Assembly (NCBI RefSeq): GCF_006402735.1
Contig: NZ_CP017174.1
Coordinates: 3,723,001 to 3,787,000, forward strand
Length of the DNA: 64,000 nt
DNA from: Myxococcus xanthus
Lineage (GTDB): Bacteria > Myxococcota > Myxococcia > Myxococcales > Myxococcaceae
Reading direction: 5' to 3'
The first letter of the stretch is position 1. Every line of letters starts with the position of its first letter. Of this stretch, positions 29,873-39,809 are shown piece after piece. A program made the translations under genes and the position numbers. Below the pieces are notes generated by a model, which saw only the letters and a list, made by a program, of their open reading frames with translations, ran no database searches and had not been told where the DNA came from.

Positions 29873-30781
29873 TCAGAGCATCTGCAGGACGCGGTCTTCC
29901 AGGCGCTGGCCGCGGCTGACGCCCAGGATGAGCACGTCGTGCTGCAGCAGGTGACGCACCACCTGGCTGATGACCTCTTCTGGCGCGATGCCGCCACTGA
30001 AGCGCACGCGCAGCACGGTGTCGCTCTCCATGCGCGCGTCCGTGACATGGGGCATCATGGTGAGCTCCGGGATGATGACGCTGCCACGGGCGATCTGGAC
30101 GCGGAACTCGGCGCCCTGGCCGGTGAGCTCATTCATGCTCCCCGCCTGGGCGAGCGTGCCCTTGTCGAGGATGGCGGCCGCATCACACAACTCCTCCAGC
30201 TCCTGGAGGTTGTGGCTGGAGACCACCACCGTCTGGCGGCCCTTCATGTCGCGGATGACCTGACGCACCTGGGCGGCGATGCGTGGATCCAGCCCGGCGG
30301 TGGGCTCGTCCAGCAGCACCAGCGGCGGGCTGCCCATGAGGGCCTGGGCCATGGCGGCGCGCTTGGCCATGCCGTGGCTGAGCGCCTGCGTCTGGACGTT
30401 CCAGGCCTCCATGAGGCCCACCTTGTCCAGGGCCTCGCGCGCCTCACGCTCCGGCTCGGCCAGGGCGGACAGCCGCGCCCAGTACGTCAGCAGCGCGCCC
30501 ACTTCCCATCCGGGCGGCAGCACCGCGTCCTGCGGCAGCGCGCCCAGGCGGCCCTTGAGGGCGCCCGGGGTGGTGGGGTCCACGTCCATGACCTTGAGCG
30601 AGCCCTCGGACGGGTAGAGGTAGCCGCACATCATGGAGAAGGTGGTCGTCTTGCCGGCGCCGTTGGGGCCGATGAGCCCGTACACCGCGCCCTTGGGCAC
30701 GGAGAAGCTGACGCCGTTGACGGCGACCTTGGGGCCGAAGCGCTTGGAGACGCCGAACAGTTCAATGGCCACGTCGCTCAC
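29873..30781 (-). CDS. ABC-2 type transporter ATP-binding protein
   Basis: A 302-residue ABC ATPase. Walker A GPNGAGKTT is at about residues 39-47, the signature LSHGM (CcmA/DrrA-like variant of LSGGQ) is at about 139, Walker B LVLLDEPTAGLDP follows, and the H-loop His lies in VVSSHN. A C-terminal extension of about 85 residues is common in this subclass. It is coupled by a four-base overlap to the permease gene upstream on the same strand. The pair should form an exporter or membrane-remodelling complex; the substrate is unknown. Confidence 0.92.
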   Translation of the reverse strand: MSDVAIELFGVSKRFGPKVAVNGVSFSVPKGAVYGLIGPNGAGKTTTFSMMCGYLYPSEGSLKVMDVDPTTPGALKGRLGALPQDAVLPPGWEVGALLTYWARLSALAEPEREAREALDKVGLMEAWNVQTQALSHGMAKRAAMAQALMGSPPLVLLDEPTAGLDPRIAAQVRQVIRDMKGRQTVVVSSHNLQELEELCDAAAILDKGTLAQAGSMNELTGQGAEFRVQIARGSVIIPELTMMPHVTDARMESDTVLRVRFSGGIAPEEVISQVVRHLLQHDVLILGVSRGQRLEDRVLQML

Positions 30782-31695
30782 AGGTCCCTCGCGCGCAGGA
30801 TGCCGTAGGCCGCCATCAGGAAGACGAACGCGAAGACCGCGTAGGCGGCTCCGCTCGCGCCGAACTGCGCCAGGCCCGGATGCAGCAAGTCACTGGCGTA
30901 GTACGACGGGGACAGGTAGCGCAGGAAGCGCAGGTTGCCCGTGTCACCCGAGGCCCGGCCGATGGTGTCCATCAGCCAGAAGACGAACAGCAGGATGAAG
31001 TTGAAGACCAGGCTCACCGCTGGCGAGCGGAACATGCTGGAGCACAGCGTCGTGAGGGCCACGTAGGCCAGCGAGAAGACGATGGCCGCCAGCCAGAACT
31101 TCAGCAGGTTGAGCGCCACGGCGGCGAAGCTGAAGTCCGGGTTGGCCACGCGGGCGTAGACGAAGATGGCCAGGTCGATGATGAGCACCAGGCCGAGCAG
31201 CAGCGTCGCCTGCGTCAGGAACTTGCCCAGCAGCACCGACGAGCGCCGCGCGCGCACCGTGAGGTAGCGCATGGAGCGTGGGCCCACTTCACCGCTGATC
31301 TGATCGAAGCCCATCAGCGCGATGTAGGCGGGCAGGAAGAAGAGGGTGATCTTGAAGACGATCAACACCTCCAGCGGCACCTGCGCCAGGGCCTCGATCA
31401 TCGCGGAGTCGTTGCTGGTGAGGAATCCCAGCACGCCCTTGCGCATCTCCTCGTTGATCTGCACGGAGGCGCTCGAATCCGCGCCCGCGCCTTCCAACTG
31501 CTTGGCGACGGCGCTGCGGACTTCGCCCGCGAGCCAGCCGACCACCAGCAGCACCAACGCGGAGAACATGCTGTAGAGGCCGAGCAGCACCACCGTCCGG
31601 CCACTGCGCACGGCCCGGCGGAGCTCGGCGCTCCAGATGACCACCGTTTCTTTCAATCCGTCCAAAGTGTGGGCGAACCTAGCGGAGATGCACAC
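30778..31695 (-). CDS. ABC-2 type transporter permease
   Basis: A 305-residue membrane protein with about six hydrophobic segments: TVVLLGLYSMFSALVLLVVGWLA, IVFKITLFFLPAYIALMG, LLLGLVLIIDLAIFVY, LLKFWLAAIVFSLAYVAL, SLVFNFILLFVFWLMD and YAVFAFVFLMAAYGIL. A large loop with acidic residues lies between the first two. This is the single-subunit ABC-2 permease plan, and the cognate ATPase gene overlaps its stop. The start at 31695 may be a few codons too early. It diverges from the transpeptidase gene at 31.8 kb. Confidence 0.87.
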   Translation of the reverse strand: MCISARFAHTLDGLKETVVIWSAELRRAVRSGRTVVLLGLYSMFSALVLLVVGWLAGEVRSAVAKQLEGAGADSSASVQINEEMRKGVLGFLTSNDSAMIEALAQVPLEVLIVFKITLFFLPAYIALMGFDQISGEVGPRSMRYLTVRARRSSVLLGKFLTQATLLLGLVLIIDLAIFVYARVANPDFSFAAVALNLLKFWLAAIVFSLAYVALTTLCSSMFRSPAVSLVFNFILLFVFWLMDTIGRASGDTGNLRFLRYLSPSYYASDLLHPGLAQFGASGAAYAVFAFVFLMAAYGILRARDL

Positions 31696-31815
31696 CCCTC
31701 CGCCAAGTTTCTGATTTCACCGAGTGGTGGAAGCGACCAGGGAGGCATCCGTGGACAGCGCGCCCCCAGCCGGTAGGATCCAGGCGTCGCTCACCCCCCG
31801 GAGCCCCCCGTAGCA

Positions 31816-33276
31816 ATGCGCTTCCACCGCCGTCTCCTGTCCGCCGCCGCGCTGCTCCCCCTGGTCCTCGTCATTGGAGCGACCGAGCCGGAGCAACCCA
31901 CGTCCGCCGGTGCCTCCGAAGCCGGTGGGGCAGGGGCGGTGGTCGCCGCCCCTGGCACGGCGTCGCAGGCCGCCCAGACGGACGCGGGTATGTCGGGCTC
32001 CGCCACGGCGTCCCAGGATACCGCCCAGACAGACGCGGGGACTTCAGGTTCCGCCGCCGTCTCCGCCGCCGCGGTGCTCGGGGGCGAGTCGCCGGACGGA
32101 GGACTGGCGGCGCTGGCCGCGGAGCCGGGGATGGTTCCCCCGATGCCCGTACCCTCGCGCGAGAAGGCGCCGCCCATCGCCACGGTGAAGCCGCTGGCCA
32201 AGTCCGCGGACCTCATGGCCCGCGCGACGCTGGAGGGCGGGAAGCTGGTGGTGAAGGAGAAGGGCGGCAAGAAGAAGCAGCTCACCATCGACCCGGTGCT
32301 GCAAGCGTCGCTGACGCAGATCCTCCGCAACTACGAGACGCCCTACGGCGCGGCCGTGGTGCTGGAGCCGTCCACCGGGCGGGTGCTGGCGCTGGCGGAG
32401 CACTCGGCGGCGCGGCCGGAGCTGCGAGGGCTGCCGGTTCGCGCGGTGTTCCCCGCGGCCAGCGTTTTCAAGATCGTCACCGGCGGCGCGCTGCTGGAGG
32501 CCGGCGTCACACCGGAGACTGAAGAGTGCTTCCACGGCGGCAAGCGGCGCATCTCCGAGAAGCACCTGCAGGACAGCGAGCGGGACGGCTCCTGCTATTC
32601 GCTGGCGCTGGCCATGGGCAAGAGCGCCAACGTCATCTTCGCCAAGCTGACGAACAAGCACCTCACGGTGGACTCGCTGCGCCGCATGGCGGCCCGCTTC
32701 CGTTTCAACCGTGAGATTGAGTTCCCCGTGCCGACGGATGTGTCGCTCGCCGCCATCCCCGAGGAGACGTTCAGCCTGGCCAACACGGGCGCGGGCTTCG
32801 GGGACGTGTACCTGTCCCCGCTGCACGGCGCGCTCGTCGCCGCGGTGGCCGCCAACGAGGGCCGCTGGGTGGACCCCATCCTCTTCGAGCCCGAGGGCCC
32901 GGCGCCGCTGCTCCCGGTGGAAGGTGAGCCCGTCCTCACGCCCGAGGCCGCGAAGGCCCTCACGGTGATGCTGGAGGAGACCGTCACCAGCGGCACCGCG
33001 CGCGCCGTGTTCCGCGAGCGCGGCTTCCGCGTGGACGCCGCCGTGGGCAAGACAGGCTCACTGGCGGACCGCGAGCCCTTTCGCGACTACTCGTGGTTCG
33101 TGGGCTTCGCGCCCAAGGACAACCCGCGCGTCGCCGTGGCGGCCATCATCGTCAATGACCCGAAGTGGCGCATCCGGGGCACCTGGCTGGGACGCGAGGC
33201 GCTCCGGCTGGGCCTGGAGCGGCTGCCCGCGCCGGTGGAGATGACGGCCCCGGCCTCCGCCGCCGGCAAGCACTGA
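31816..33276 (+). CDS. Penicillin-binding transpeptidase-domain protein
   Basis: A 486-residue protein with a signal peptide or anchor (LLSAAALLPLVLVIGATEP), then about 100 residues rich in Ala, Gly, Ser and Thr. A transpeptidase domain spans about 170-470. The three catalytic motifs of the penicillin-binding family are present: SxxK in AASVFK, SxN in GKSANVIF and KTG in VGKTGSLAD. It lacks a glycosyltransferase domain, so it resembles monofunctional class B enzymes or D-type PBPs but has a short non-catalytic region. It should cross-link peptidoglycan in the periplasm. It converges with the DUF4388 gene nine bases away. Confidence 0.88.
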   Translation: MRFHRRLLSAAALLPLVLVIGATEPEQPTSAGASEAGGAGAVVAAPGTASQAAQTDAGMSGSATASQDTAQTDAGTSGSAAVSAAAVLGGESPDGGLAALAAEPGMVPPMPVPSREKAPPIATVKPLAKSADLMARATLEGGKLVVKEKGGKKKQLTIDPVLQASLTQILRNYETPYGAAVVLEPSTGRVLALAEHSAARPELRGLPVRAVFPAASVFKIVTGGALLEAGVTPETEECFHGGKRRISEKHLQDSERDGSCYSLALAMGKSANVIFAKLTNKHLTVDSLRRMAARFRFNREIEFPVPTDVSLAAIPEETFSLANTGAGFGDVYLSPLHGALVAAVAANEGRWVDPILFEPEGPAPLLPVEGEPVLTPEAAKALTVMLEETVTSGTARAVFRERGFRVDAAVGKTGSLADREPFRDYSWFVGFAPKDNPRVAVAAIIVNDPKWRIRGTWLGREALRLGLERLPAPVEMTAPASAAGKH

Positions 33277-33284
33277 CGCTTGCG

Positions 33285-34439
33285 TCAGCGCGGCGTCAGC
33301 TTCACCAGCCCCGCGTCCACGAAGCCGGCGAAGAACTTCAGCGCATCCAGCTCCTGCAGCGGCGACACGTGGACGATGGCGGCCACGTCGCGCCGTCCGT
33401 CGATGCGTGACAGCAGGTAGCGCTCCGGCGCGGAGAGCTGGAGCGTCTTCAGATGCCCGGGCGCGACCTGGAGCGTGGGCACCTTCGGCGGGTCGGCCAG
33501 CTCCCGCCGCAGGTGCACCAGGAGCTTCTCCTGGGCCGCCTTGACGAACTCCGCCGTGCGAGGGGAGGGCGACATCTCATGCGCCCGCCGCGCCAGCGCC
33601 TCGCCGTCCCGCGCGTTGCCCGCGTCGAGGAACAGCTGCGCGGCCTGGAGCACCTCGTCCGACGACGTCTCCGAGCCGATGATGCCCGGCTCTCCGTCCT
33701 CCTCCACCACCACGGACATCTCGGACTCGGGCGGCTCGTCGGACACCTTCACCGCGTCCAGGCGGTAGAGCGCATACAGCCGCTGGTAGAGGAAGAAGTC
33801 CGTGGCGTGCAGCGCCAGCGCGATGCCGTCGATGGTGAGGCCTTCCTTGATGAGCTGGACGATGCGCTCGTCCATGCTCCCGGGCTTTCGCTCGGGCAGC
33901 TTGCGCTCGTCCACCGTGAGCCGGACCGCGCCGGACGGGAAGACGGCGCGGATGGCCTGCCAGGCCGTCTCCCGGAACTCGCCCTCGCGGTGGACGTCCA
34001 GCAGGTCCACGCTGACTTCCAGGCCCGCGACCTCCGGCGCCGTGTCCGCCGCCTCGAAGACGAAGTCGCCGTCCTCCCAATGGAAGGCGTCGAGAATCAT
34101 CTCCCGGAACTTGTGGCTGAGCGTGCCGCGAACGGTGGCTTCCGGCACCAGCCCCGTCATCACCAGGATCTTCCCCAGGAAGATGCGCGTCTCCGCCTGG
34201 GTCGAAAAAGCCTTCTCCAACTGGTCCTCAGTCAGGTGCCCCATATTGATGAGGAACTGACCGAAGAACTCGCGCGGCTGGTTGGAACTGGCGCTGACCA
34301 CATGGCCTTCGCGCAGTTCGAGTTGCTTGCGCACGTCCCCACGCTCCACCTTCAGGGACCCCGTCGCTCGCCGGTTCCCGAGATAGACGACGAGGTCCTT
34401 GAGAGGCATCGTCGAGAAGTCGCCAGACAAGCCACGCAT
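33285..34439 (-). CDS. DUF4388 domain protein
   Basis: A 384-residue cytosolic protein from ATG 34439. Residues 1-100 are a DUF4388 domain (PatA N-terminal-like): MPLKDLVVYLGNRRATGSLKV then LREGHVVSASSNQPREFFGQFL. Such domains are frequent in myxobacterial signalling and motility proteins. A region with helical repeats follows (about 200-310), then a C-terminal segment with DGRRDVAAIVHVSP, a second winged-helix-like element. No catalytic residues are seen. It is divergent from the glutaredoxin gene by 21 bases, so they share a promoter region. Confidence 0.82.
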   Translation of the reverse strand: MRGLSGDFSTMPLKDLVVYLGNRRATGSLKVERGDVRKQLELREGHVVSASSNQPREFFGQFLINMGHLTEDQLEKAFSTQAETRIFLGKILVMTGLVPEATVRGTLSHKFREMILDAFHWEDGDFVFEAADTAPEVAGLEVSVDLLDVHREGEFRETAWQAIRAVFPSGAVRLTVDERKLPERKPGSMDERIVQLIKEGLTIDGIALALHATDFFLYQRLYALYRLDAVKVSDEPPESEMSVVVEEDGEPGIIGSETSSDEVLQAAQLFLDAGNARDGEALARRAHEMSPSPRTAEFVKAAQEKLLVHLRRELADPPKVPTLQVAPGHLKTLQLSAPERYLLSRIDGRRDVAAIVHVSPLQELDALKFFAGFVDAGLVKLTPR

Positions 34440-34460
34440 TAACCGTTCATCCTGCCCCGC

Positions 34461-34739
34461 ATGCGCGTCGATATCTACTCGAAACCCAATTGCTCTCTCT
34501 GTGACAAGGCGGCCGCCGTCGTGGAGTCCGTGCGCGCTCGCATCCCCTTCGAGCTGCGGATCATCTCCATCCTGGAGGACGCGGAGGCCTTCACCGCCTG
34601 GCGTTACGACATCCCCGTGGTCGTCATCGAGGGGGTGCCTGCCTTCAAGCACCGCGTGGACGCCGCGGAGTTCGAGGCGCGGCTGCATGAGGTCAAAGGT
34701 GGCACAGCCATTGCTAAATCCGCTGCCCAGAATGGGTAG
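34461..34739 (+). CDS. Glutaredoxin-like protein (DUF836 type)
   Basis: A 92-residue thioredoxin-fold protein. VDIYSKPNCSLCDKA carries the CxxC active site (CSLC, residues 11-14), and YDIPVVVIEG has the cis-Pro. The loop YSKPNCSLCDKA is typical of the small glutaredoxin-like DUF836 family, which is shorter than classical glutaredoxins. It should be cytosolic and act in thiol-disulfide exchange. A second motif, the GG after the cis-Pro strand, is absent. The gene is 21 bases from the divergent DUF4388 gene. Confidence 0.85.
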   Translation: MRVDIYSKPNCSLCDKAAAVVESVRARIPFELRIISILEDAEAFTAWRYDIPVVVIEGVPAFKHRVDAAEFEARLHEVKGGTAIAKSAAQNG

Positions 34740-34859
34740 CCAGCTTCCCTTCTCTAGTAAATCCGAGGGGATGAGGAAGTCAGGATGGGGTTCGAGGCTG
34801 TAAATCCGGGGTGGGCCTCGAAAAGCGGCAGAGAAAAGTTCACGCGGGAAGGTGGAACG

Positions 34860-35813
34860 GTGGGTGTGCGAAGGAAGCGAGTGGGCAAGGCCGGACAGCC
34901 GCCCACCGTGCTCGTCGTCGAGCCACGAGCAGCAGACCTGGAGCGGACCCGGTTGCTCCTGGCGGAGGCCGGCTTCCGGGTGGTGCCGGTGACGCGCTTC
35001 GACGCGGCGGTGCCACTCTTCGAGGTCATCCGCCCGGCAGCGGTGTTGCTGGCCGCGCAGGCGCCTGACTTCGCGGCCGTCCAGGTCGCGCGCCGGTTGC
35101 GGCAGCTCAGCCATGGCGCGGTGCCGCTGCTCTACCTGGTGGATGAGCGGGACGCCGAGGCCCGGCAGTACTGCCTGGAGCGGGGGCAGTGCGTGGACCT
35201 GGTGCCTCGTTCGGGCAGTGGCTCGGAGCTGGCGACGAAGCTTCACGCCCAGCTGAAGCTGAAGGACGCGGTGCTGCGGGCCGCGGCGGGGGAGGAGGCC
35301 GGCACGGCCCAGGCGCTTCATGACCCGGTGACGGGGCTCTACAATCGGCCCTTCCTGCTGGAGTTCATCAGCCTGGAGGCGCGGCGGGCGGAACGCTACG
35401 GCGGCGGATTCTCCGTGGTGGCGGCGGAAGTGGGGGGCTGGTCGGCCTTCCGCAAGGAGTTTGGACGAGGCATGGCGGAGCGTCTGCTCGTGTACAGCGC
35501 GGTGGTGTTGGGGCAGACGGTGCGCGACGCGGACGCAGTGGCACGGGTGGGTGACTGTCAATTCGCGCTGATGCTCCCGGGAACGCCCGCGGAGTCGGTT
35601 CAGGAGGTGGTATCCCGCGTGGCGGCGCGCTTCGACACGGCCCGCTTCCAGGTGGAGGGGAAGGTGGTGCGCACGTCACTGGAGCTGGGAACGGTGAGCT
35701 TCCCGGATTCGGTGGGCACGCCCACGCAGCTGTTGAGCGCGGCGCAGCAGGACATGCGACGCGTGCGTGAGTTTCGCCGGATGGTCGGGAGCACCTCCCG
35801 GTTGTCGGTGTGA
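34860..35813 (+). CDS. Degenerate receiver-GGDEF protein
   Basis: A 317-residue protein if started at GTG 34860 (GGAAGGTGGA upstream); ATG 34785 would add 25 residues. Residues about 10-130 form a receiver-like domain (PTVLVVEPRAAD), but the phospho-acceptor region PAAVLLAAQAPD has Ala in place of Asp. Residues about 150-310 form a GGDEF-like fold (DPVTGLYNRPFLLEFI, RDADAVARVGDCQFALMLPG), where the signature GGDEF is replaced by GDCQF. Diguanylate cyclase activity is therefore unlikely. It may have become a binding or scaffold protein. It lies 44 bases before an NtrC-type regulator, so a joint regulatory role is plausible. Confidence 0.82.
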   Translation: MGVRRKRVGKAGQPPTVLVVEPRAADLERTRLLLAEAGFRVVPVTRFDAAVPLFEVIRPAAVLLAAQAPDFAAVQVARRLRQLSHGAVPLLYLVDERDAEARQYCLERGQCVDLVPRSGSGSELATKLHAQLKLKDAVLRAAAGEEAGTAQALHDPVTGLYNRPFLLEFISLEARRAERYGGGFSVVAAEVGGWSAFRKEFGRGMAERLLVYSAVVLGQTVRDADAVARVGDCQFALMLPGTPAESVQEVVSRVAARFDTARFQVEGKVVRTSLELGTVSFPDSVGTPTQLLSAAQQDMRRVREFRRMVGSTSRLSV

Positions 35814-35857
35814 GGGTGGGTAGGACTTCGATGCAGCGGGCGAGTGGAGGCGAGGGG

Positions 35858-37519
<1,662 letters not shown>

Positions 37520-37572
37520 GCGAGCCGTAACCGTCGCTTGCACTGTCCCCGCGGTCTCGCTATCGCGGGGAC

Positions 37573-38886
37573 ATGACGCCTCCTCTCATCCTTCTGGGGT
37601 CTGGGTACACGCTCACGCGGCTCGCCGTGGCGGAGGCCCGCGCCGGGCGCGACGTGCTGGCGGCCACTCGCGACGCCGCGCGCCGTGCCGAACTTGAGCG
37701 CGCCGGGGCCCGCGTCACCGACCTGGAAGACGCGCTGACTCGCACAGCGGGGGCTCACGTCGTCGTCTCGGTGCCGCCCGACGCGGGGTTGGACACGCGC
37801 ATCGCCTCGGCGCTGGCCGGCCAGGTTCCAGCGCGGCTCGTCTACCTGTCCTCCACCGGCGTCTATGGCCGCGCGCGGGGCCACGTGGACGAGGACACCC
37901 CGGTGGAGTTGTCCACGCCGTCGTCGCGCGAGCGCATCGAGGCGGAGTCGCGCTACCTGCCGCTGGGCGCCATGGTGATGCGCATCGCCGGCATCTACGG
38001 GCCCGGGCGCGGCATTCACACGCGCCTGCTGTCGGGGGCGCTCCGGCTGCCCGAAGGTGGCGGCGGACGCATCTCCCGCATCTACGTCGATGACCTGGTG
38101 GAGTCCATTCGCGTGGTGCTGACGCGCGGCGAGCCCGGCGCTTTGTACTGCGTCGCGGATGACCGCTCCGCGCCCACCGAGGAGCCGGTGGCCTGGCTCA
38201 GCCAGCGCCTGGGCGTGCCGATGCCGCCCCGCATTCCCCTGGAGCAGCTCAACGAGACAGTGAGAGGCGACCGCGACATCTCCAACGCGCGCCTGAAGTC
38301 GTTGGGCTGGGCACCGCGCTACCCGGACTTCATCTCGGGGTACACGGCGCTCCTGAAGGCGGAGGGCCACGGCGCCGGACCGACGCAGCTCGTCATCCGC
38401 AGGCTGGTGGCGGAGGACGCGGAGGCGTTCAAGGCGCTGCGGCTGCGGGGGCTGCGGGACAACCCGGAGTCCTTCGCGGCCTCGGTGGAGGAGGATTCGG
38501 CGCTGTCCCTGGAGGCCGTGCGCGGCTGGCTGGTGGGGGCGTCCCAGTGTGTCCTGGGCGCCTTTGACGGTGGGCAGCTCGTGGGCGCGCTGGGGCTGAA
38601 GCGCGAGTCCCGGGCCCGGCTGGCGCACAAGGCAGTGGTGTGGGGCATGTACGTGGCGCCGGAGGTCCGCTCGCGGGGCGTGGGCCGGCGGCTGCTGACC
38701 GCGCTCATCGACGAGGCGCGGAAGATGGGCGGCCTCAAGTGCCTGCTGCTCGCAGTTTCGGTGGGGAACGTGCCCGCGCACGCGCTGTACCGCTCGCTGG
38801 GGTTCCGGACCTATGGCGTGGAGCCCAACGCGCTGAAGGTGGGGGAGACGTTCCTCGACGAGGAGTTGATGGTCCTCACCCTGTGA
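37573..38886 (+). CDS. Fusion of a YeeZ-like NAD(P)-dependent SDR/epimerase and a GNAT acetyltransferase
   Basis: A 437-residue protein. Residues about 1-270 are a short-chain dehydrogenase of the atypical epimerase class: a glycine-rich start LLGSGYTLTRLA, then YLSSTGVYGRA and RIAGIYGPGR. The usual YxxxK is not obvious, which is common in this subclass. Residues about 275-437 form a GNAT acyltransferase: IRRLVAEDAEAFKALRLRGL, the acetyl-CoA loop RSRGVGRRLL and a C-terminal NVPAHALYRSLGFRTYG. One ATG and continuous reading frame show a true fusion. It stands alone on its strand. The substrate of either half is unknown. Confidence 0.85.
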   Translation: MTPPLILLGSGYTLTRLAVAEARAGRDVLAATRDAARRAELERAGARVTDLEDALTRTAGAHVVVSVPPDAGLDTRIASALAGQVPARLVYLSSTGVYGRARGHVDEDTPVELSTPSSRERIEAESRYLPLGAMVMRIAGIYGPGRGIHTRLLSGALRLPEGGGGRISRIYVDDLVESIRVVLTRGEPGALYCVADDRSAPTEEPVAWLSQRLGVPMPPRIPLEQLNETVRGDRDISNARLKSLGWAPRYPDFISGYTALLKAEGHGAGPTQLVIRRLVAEDAEAFKALRLRGLRDNPESFAASVEEDSALSLEAVRGWLVGASQCVLGAFDGGQLVGALGLKRESRARLAHKAVVWGMYVAPEVRSRGVGRRLLTALIDEARKMGGLKCLLLAVSVGNVPAHALYRSLGFRTYGVEPNALKVGETFLDEELMVLTL

Positions 38887-38999
38887 GCCGAGGCGGGTGA
38901 CAGATTCTTGAGGGGCCGGTGTTCCAGGAGACGCGCGAGGCCGGAGGCGGCAGGACACGGGAACCGAGGGCTTTTCGCCGCGCTGGAGACGCACTGCGC

Positions 39000-39809
39000 A
39001 TGGCCCCTGGCACCCCTGACTGGCTTCTGGAGCGAATCATCCTGCGCGAGCTGCCGCCAGAGGCGCTGTCCGCCGCGCGAGCCCGGCTCGAGCGTGAGCC
39101 CGGTGGCGCCGCGAGGCTGGCCCGGCTGGAAGCGGACTCCCGCCAGACGCTGGCGCGTCATCCGCCCGCCGAAGTCGCCGCAGAGGTGGCCCGGCGCGAG
39201 CGCGAGTCCCAGGTCCGCACGGAGACAGCGCGGCGCGACAACTCGCAGGGGTGGCATGGGCTGTCACTCAGCGTCCCCGTGGCCGCCTCGCTGGCGCTGC
39301 TCTTCATGTCCGCGCCGGAGGAGCAGCCGGAGCCGCCCGAGTCACCGGTGCCGCTCATCGTGATGCTGGATACCGTGCGCATCAAGGGTGGGCCGCGCCT
39401 GCGGGTCCACCGCCAGGGCGCGGGCGAGCCGGAGTTGCTCGGTGAACAGGCCCGGGCGCGCCGCGGTGACGTCCTGCAACTCAGCTACGTGTCGGGTGGA
39501 AGCCGCCATGGTGTCGTGGTGTCGGTGGATGGGCGCGGCGCCGTGACGCTGCACCATCCCTCGATGCTGTCGGGAAGCACGGAGCTGGGCCCTGGCGAGG
39601 CGGTGCCGCTGGCCCATGCCTACGAGCTCGATGACGCACCGGACTTCGAGCGCTTCCTCTTCGTCACGTCCGATGCACCCTTGGAGGTGGCGTCGGTCCT
39701 GGAGGCGGCGCGCGCGCTTGCTCGGCAGCCCACCGACGCGCGCACCCTGCCGCTGCCACTTCCGGATACCCTGGGCCAGACGTCCTTCACGTTGGAAAAG
39801 GTGCGGTGA
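39000..39809 (+). CDS. Single-pass membrane protein coupled to a caspase-like gene (anti-sigma-like N-terminus)
   Basis: A 269-residue protein from ATG 39000; an upstream GTG at 38919 is possible. The cytoplasmic N-terminus (about 1-75) has the Arg/Glu-rich helices of an anti-sigma type domain (WLLERIILRELPPEALSAARARL), but no Cys/His zinc site. One membrane helix (LSVPVAASLALLFMSAP) is at about 85-101. The extracytoplasmic part (about 105-269) is beta-rich and resembles DUF4384-like domains (GDVLQLSYVSGG, DGRGAVTLHHP); this resemblance is weak. No sigma factor gene is nearby. Its stop overlaps the caspase gene's start (TGATG), so the two are made together. Confidence 0.7.
   Translation: MAPGTPDWLLERIILRELPPEALSAARARLEREPGGAARLARLEADSRQTLARHPPAEVAAEVARRERESQVRTETARRDNSQGWHGLSLSVPVAASLALLFMSAPEEQPEPPESPVPLIVMLDTVRIKGGPRLRVHRQGAGEPELLGEQARARRGDVLQLSYVSGGSRHGVVVSVDGRGAVTLHHPSMLSGSTELGPGEAVPLAHAYELDDAPDFERFLFVTSDAPLEVASVLEAARALARQPTDARTLPLPLPDTLGQTSFTLEKVR

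Noticed and set aside
34440-35561. Extension of the DUF4388 gene to a far upstream start
   Set aside because: The protein match begins at ATG 34439, and the extra part would run antisense through the glutaredoxin and receiver-GGDEF genes.
38919-39809. Sigma factor/anti-sigma pair
   Set aside because: The membrane protein's cytoplasmic end is anti-sigma-like, but neither neighbour is a sigma factor and no zinc-binding Cys/His cluster is present.
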